Assembly (NCBI GenBank): GCA_025055055.1
Contig: JANWYX010000095.1
Location: forward strand, 1 to 20,955
Direction: 5' to 3'
From: Caldilinea sp.
Lineage (GTDB): Bacteria; Chloroflexota; Anaerolineae; Caldilineales; Caldilineaceae
DNA: 20,955 bases
A program made the translations under genes and the position numbers. This document shows positions 16,887 through 20,955 of this stretch, piece after piece. The first letter of the stretch is position 1. The number at the start of each line of letters is the position of its first letter. The notes under the pieces are model-generated. The model was not told where the DNA came from. It made no database searches and worked only from the letters and a program-made list of their open reading frames with translations.

Positions 16887-16915
16887 ATGTTAACGTAGGC
16901 GGTGCAACGGGTCAA
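16887..16915 (-). promoter_or_regulatory. candidate sigma-70 promoter for the ligase gene
   Basis: On the minus strand TTGACC (16915-16910), exactly 17 bases and TAACAT (16892-16887). Matches are five of six and four of six. The transcript would start near 16880, about 53 bases before the ATG at 16827, and so could separate the ligase-wecA unit from the glycosyltransferase unit. Confidence 0.5.
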
Positions 16916-16946
16916 GAACTTCACAACGGATTCAGACGGAAACAGG

Positions 16947-18247
<1,301 letters not shown>

Positions 18248-18248
<1 letters not shown>

Positions 18249-19372
18249 CAAATCCTCTCAACCGTTCGTCGATAGATGGCGAGCGTGGCGGCGGCGTTGC
18301 GCTCCCAGGAAAAGGTCGCTGCACGGCGCAGGCCGAGCTCGCTCAGCGTCTGACGCAGCCCCCTATCCTCGATCAGGCGCTGCATCGCTTCCGTCAGCGC
18401 CTCTGTATCGGTCGGATCAAACAACAATGCAGCCTCGCCCACCACCTCCGGCAGACTGGAAACGTTGCTGCACGCTACCGGCGTTCCACAGGCCATTGCC
18501 TCCAGCGCCGGCAGGCCGAATCCTTCATATCGGCTGGGAAAGATAAAGGCCATTGCTGCGCTGTAGAGGGTGGGCAGGTCGGCGTCATCGATGAGGCCTA
18601 GAAAGCGAATGCGTTCTCCCAACCCCAGCGCTTGCGCTGTTCGCAAGGCCTCCGGATAGCGAGCGTCCCATACGCCGGCCACCAGCAAGGGCGGTGCAGA
18701 AGCCTTCAACGCCGCATAGGCGCCTACTAGGGCGACGAGATTTTTGTGTGGTTTGTTGCTGCCCACGTAGAGCAGGAACTCCTTTGGTAGAGCATAGCGG
18801 GCGCGCAAGCGTTCGATGGCTTGTTCGGGTTGAGGGCGGAAGCGGGCGTCCGCCGCCAACGGAACGGCGGTGACGCGTTCCGCCGGGACGGCGAAGGTCG
18901 CCAGCAGATCGCGGCGCGAGGTCTCTGAAATGGCGATCACATGACGCGCAGCGCGCAGCGCCATCTGCAGGGCGAAACGAAACAGCAGCCGGGCGCGCAG
19001 CGAAACGTAAGACGGGAAACGTAGCGGGATCAGGTCGTAAAAAGTCAACACCGTCGGAAGCCCCGGACGATAGGGCATCAGGTAATAAGGGCTATGATAG
19101 AGCGATGCCCTTTCAATTTTCATCCGTCTGTGCAGCAGCTGAGGAACTTTCCACTGCTGTTGCAGCGCAAACGGAGAGACGTCGCACGCCAGCGTCTCGA
19201 CACCGGCGCGCAAGCCGGCAGCAAATTGCTCCACTTGCGCGGGATAGCCCACCAGCACGAGCTGCTCATCTGAACGAAGGTGTTCCACAAGCGCCGAGAC
19301 GAGGTTGGCGACATAGCGTCCGATGCCGGGGAAATGAGGAGCGACGGTACGCACGTCAAGCAGATAATTCAT
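18248..19372 (-). CDS. GT4 family glycosyltransferase
   Basis: The protein has 374 residues from the ATG at 19372, overlapping the upstream gene's stop by four bases (ATGA type). It is a soluble GT-B fold enzyme that is expected to add a sugar from a nucleotide-sugar donor to a lipid-linked or glycan acceptor at the inner face of the membrane. The N-terminal half has 'GIGRYVANLVSAL' (16-28) and 'YHSPYYLMP' (92-100). The C-terminal donor half has 'LLYVGSNKPHKNL' (200-212, Lys207/Lys210) and the E-x7-E motif 'EGFGLPALE' (E283/E291), followed by 'AMACGTPVACSNVSSLPEV'. Length and motif order are normal and nothing is missing. The acceptor sugar cannot be predicted. Close overlaps on both sides indicate co-translation with its neighbours. 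Confidence 0.92.
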
Positions 19373-20496
19373 CGGCCCAGCGCCTCTTCATAAAACGCCA
19401 GCGTCCGACGCAGCATCTCTTCACACGTGAACGCTTGCTCGATGCGGCGTCGGCCGGCGGCGCCAAAAGCCCGGCGCTGCTCAGGATTTTCGAGCAACTG
19501 TCGGAGCGCTGCAGCCAGCGCCTCAGGGTTTTGGGGTGGAACGACCAGGCCGGTCACGCCGTGCCGGTTGACATAGGAAGTGCCGGTGCCTAGCTCTGTG
19601 CAGATGACAGGCAACCCGCAGGCCATGGCCTCCAGTTGGACGATGCCGAAGGTTTCTGCGCGGTTGGTGGAGGGCAGTACAAAGACGTCGGCAGCGTGAT
19701 AGAGCGCCGTCACCGCCTCGTCGCTCACCTCGCCGAGAAAATGCACGCGAGCGGCGACGCCGTTGCGCTCCGCCTGTTGCTGCAGGGCGGTGCCGAGGGG
19801 GCCAACGCCGACGATCAAAAACTGGACATCATTAGGTAACCGAGCCGCCGCATCGATCAACACGTCGACGCCCTTATAGTGGCGCAGCCGCCCTACGAAG
19901 AGCACGAGCGGCCGACCCGGCCAGCGCGCGCGCCAGCGCGCCGCCTCCGCCTCGACCGCCGGCGTCCGTTCGAAGCGCTTCAGGTCGACACCGAAATGAA
20001 TGACCCGGCACTTTTCGGCATGCACGCGCAGAAACGGTGAATCCTGAATGTAGACCGGATTGGAAACCGCAATCAGCTCGGCGCGGCGCAAGGTCTCCCA
20101 CAGAAAGGGTCGATAGAGCGTTCCCAACACGCGCTGACGCACGATGTCGCTGTGATAGGTCGCAACAAAACGGCGGCTGCGCCCACACAAAAGCTGCCCG
20201 ATCTCGCCGGGCGGATAGGGCATGTGCGCATGGGCAATGTCGATCCCCTTTTCCAGCCGACGCAGCCACAGATAGAAGCTCAGGCTGACGGGCGCAGAGG
20301 AGACGTTGATCAGGCGCGCCGTCTTAACGACCGGCACGCCGTCGATCTCCTGCTGAAGGGTGCGCCGCGTCGTATTGGTCACCAACACGTGCGTCTCTAC
20401 CCCCATGCTGCGCAGCCCAACGGCAAGCTGACGAACGTGATTTTCAATGCCGCCTAAGACAGGGTGGTAATCCTTGTAGAGGTAGAGAACTCGCAT
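19369..20496 (-). CDS. GT4 family glycosyltransferase
   Basis: The protein has 375 residues from the ATG at 20496, which has only a weak ribosome site (TTCAGG close by). It is a GT-B retaining glycosyltransferase of the GT4 type. The glycine-rich 'HPVLGGIENHVRQLAVGL' near the N-terminus (11-28) is the usual acceptor-side loop of GT4 enzymes such as PimA/WcaL. 'ATYHSD' lies at 112-117. The donor half shows 'VLFVGRLRHYKGVDVLI' (198-214, Arg203/Lys208) and E-x7-E as 'ETFGIVQLE' (E281/E289). It is the first gene of the minus-strand glycosyltransferase unit and its 3' end overlaps the next start by four bases. A candidate promoter and a 13-base tandem repeat lie just upstream. Substrate specificity is not readable from the sequence. 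Confidence 0.92.
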   Translation of the reverse strand: MRVLYLYKDYHPVLGGIENHVRQLAVGLRSMGVETHVLVTNTTRRTLQQEIDGVPVVKTARLINVSSAPVSLSFYLWLRRLEKGIDIAHAHMPYPPGEIGQLLCGRSRRFVATYHSDIVRQRVLGTLYRPFLWETLRRAELIAVSNPVYIQDSPFLRVHAEKCRVIHFGVDLKRFERTPAVEAEAARWRARWPGRPLVLFVGRLRHYKGVDVLIDAAARLPNDVQFLIVGVGPLGTALQQQAERNGVAARVHFLGEVSDEAVTALYHAADVFVLPSTNRAETFGIVQLEAMACGLPVICTELGTGTSYVNRHGVTGLVVPPQNPEALAAALRQLLENPEQRRAFGAAGRRRIEQAFTCEEMLRRTLAFYEEALGR

Positions 20497-20524
20497 ACGC
20501 CTGAAGCGATGAATCGGTGCAAAG

Positions 20525-20554
20525 GTTTTATCAGTAGTCTATCATGAACATCAA
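20525..20554 (-). promoter_or_regulatory. candidate promoter of the glycosyltransferase unit
   Basis: TTGATG (20554-20549), an 18-base spacer ending in TGA, and TAAAAC (20530-20525), an extended -10 arrangement on the minus strand. The start would be near 20518, about 22 bases from the ATG at 20496. Both boxes are imperfect. Confidence 0.35.
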
Positions 20555-20568
20555 ACATGAACATCAAA
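20543..20568. repeat. perfect 13-base tandem repeat
   Basis: CATGAACATCAAA occurs twice head to tail (20543-20555 and 20556-20568). On the minus strand each copy carries TTGATG, so the putative -35 box is duplicated. This could be a slippage product or a pair of operator half-sites. Confidence 0.8.
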
Positions 20569-20955
20569 GTTGCGCAGCCATTTTCTCCTTCAGGATGCTC
20601 CAAGCCTTCTGAACGACGGTTGTGTCCTCAAGAGTTCGGTGAATCGAGTTCGCCGGAGCCTTGTTTTCACCCTCCATCCCTGGTCAACTGACCAGGAGAA
20701 CAACTAAACCCTCGACAAAGCCGATTCTCTCCGGATGCATAGCCCTTTCGGTTGGAAAAGAGAATACACTTGTGTAGTCGAGCGCCGACTCGTCCGAGCA
20801 CCCATGCGCAATCGCATGCATTCACGACCAGTCCAGAGGTTTGCAACCGCTTTGCAACTAAAAATTGCTTTGAGTAATTGGAAGACGAGTGTGTTGCTTC
20901 CGGCTTTGGCTCCACCGTCTTGGCGGGTTTCTCTACGTCTCATTCTCAGGTTGTC

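Larger units (their letters stand above)
20497..20955. other. 459-base region without a recognised gene
   Basis: Apart from the promoter and tandem repeat near 20525-20568 and an 8-bp palindrome CCTGGTCA/TGACCAGG (20679-20696), I see no gene. The minus-strand open frames between 20667 and 20943 are Cys/Arg-rich, overlap each other in different frames and have no domain signal or good ribosome site. A gene may begin beyond the window edge. Confidence 0.5.

Noticed and set aside
20667..20943. Two overlapping minus-strand open frames near the right edge
   Set aside because: They are in different frames over the same bases, with no ribosome site, no domain signal and unusual composition. Neither can be supported.

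Overview
The window reads as a chromosomal segment of a GC-rich bacterium, most likely a filamentous Chloroflexota of the Anaerolineae/Caldilinea type. This is an inference from proteins with Pro/Thr 'PTPTP' linkers joined to SH3 or cytochrome domains, a DUF5671-like multi-repeat membrane protein, a DnaE1-type polymerase with an intact PHP domain, and a WaaL-like ligase fused to TPRs. No rRNA, tRNA, CRISPR array, transposase or phage gene was seen.

Layout. (1) 1-3170, mixed accessory genes: the 3' end of a DUF1848 radical-SAM-like protein (+); on the minus strand, an SH3b membrane-anchored protein, an unknown 99-aa protein and a cytochrome c lipoprotein; then a flavin reductase-like protein (+). 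(2) 3189-8492: dnaE on the minus strand, encoding the replicative DNA polymerase III alpha subunit, interrupted in frame by a 422-residue intein (5163-6428) that keeps its splicing residues and both LAGLIDADG motifs. (3) 8493-10954: a divergent control region with nested inverted repeats, then two plus-strand membrane proteins: a small single-pass protein and a 543-aa protein built from six ~83-aa repeats. (4) 11088-20496, minus strand, read right to left: a cell-surface polysaccharide block with two GT4 glycosyltransferases, a GT87-like membrane mannosyltransferase, an O-antigen ligase/TPR fusion and a WecA-type polyprenyl-phosphate sugar-1-phosphate transferase, followed by an unknown 94-aa protein and an RNase HI with a C-terminal zinc ribbon. 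(5) 20497-20955: no recognisable gene.

How the genes fit together. The surface block supplies lipid-linked sugar initiation (WecA-like), chain building (GT4 x2, GT87-like) and polymer transfer or ligation (WaaL-like). The three glycosyltransferase genes overlap by 1-4 bases. A separate candidate promoter at 16887-16915 may start a second unit (ligase-wecA-94aa-rnhA), with a terminator-like hairpin before rnhA.

The most unusual item is the dnaE intein together with a strikingly AT-rich stretch of the C-extein (38 G/C in 110 bases at 4941-5050). This may be a co-conversion tract left by homing. I saw no clearly new multi-gene defence or mobile system.
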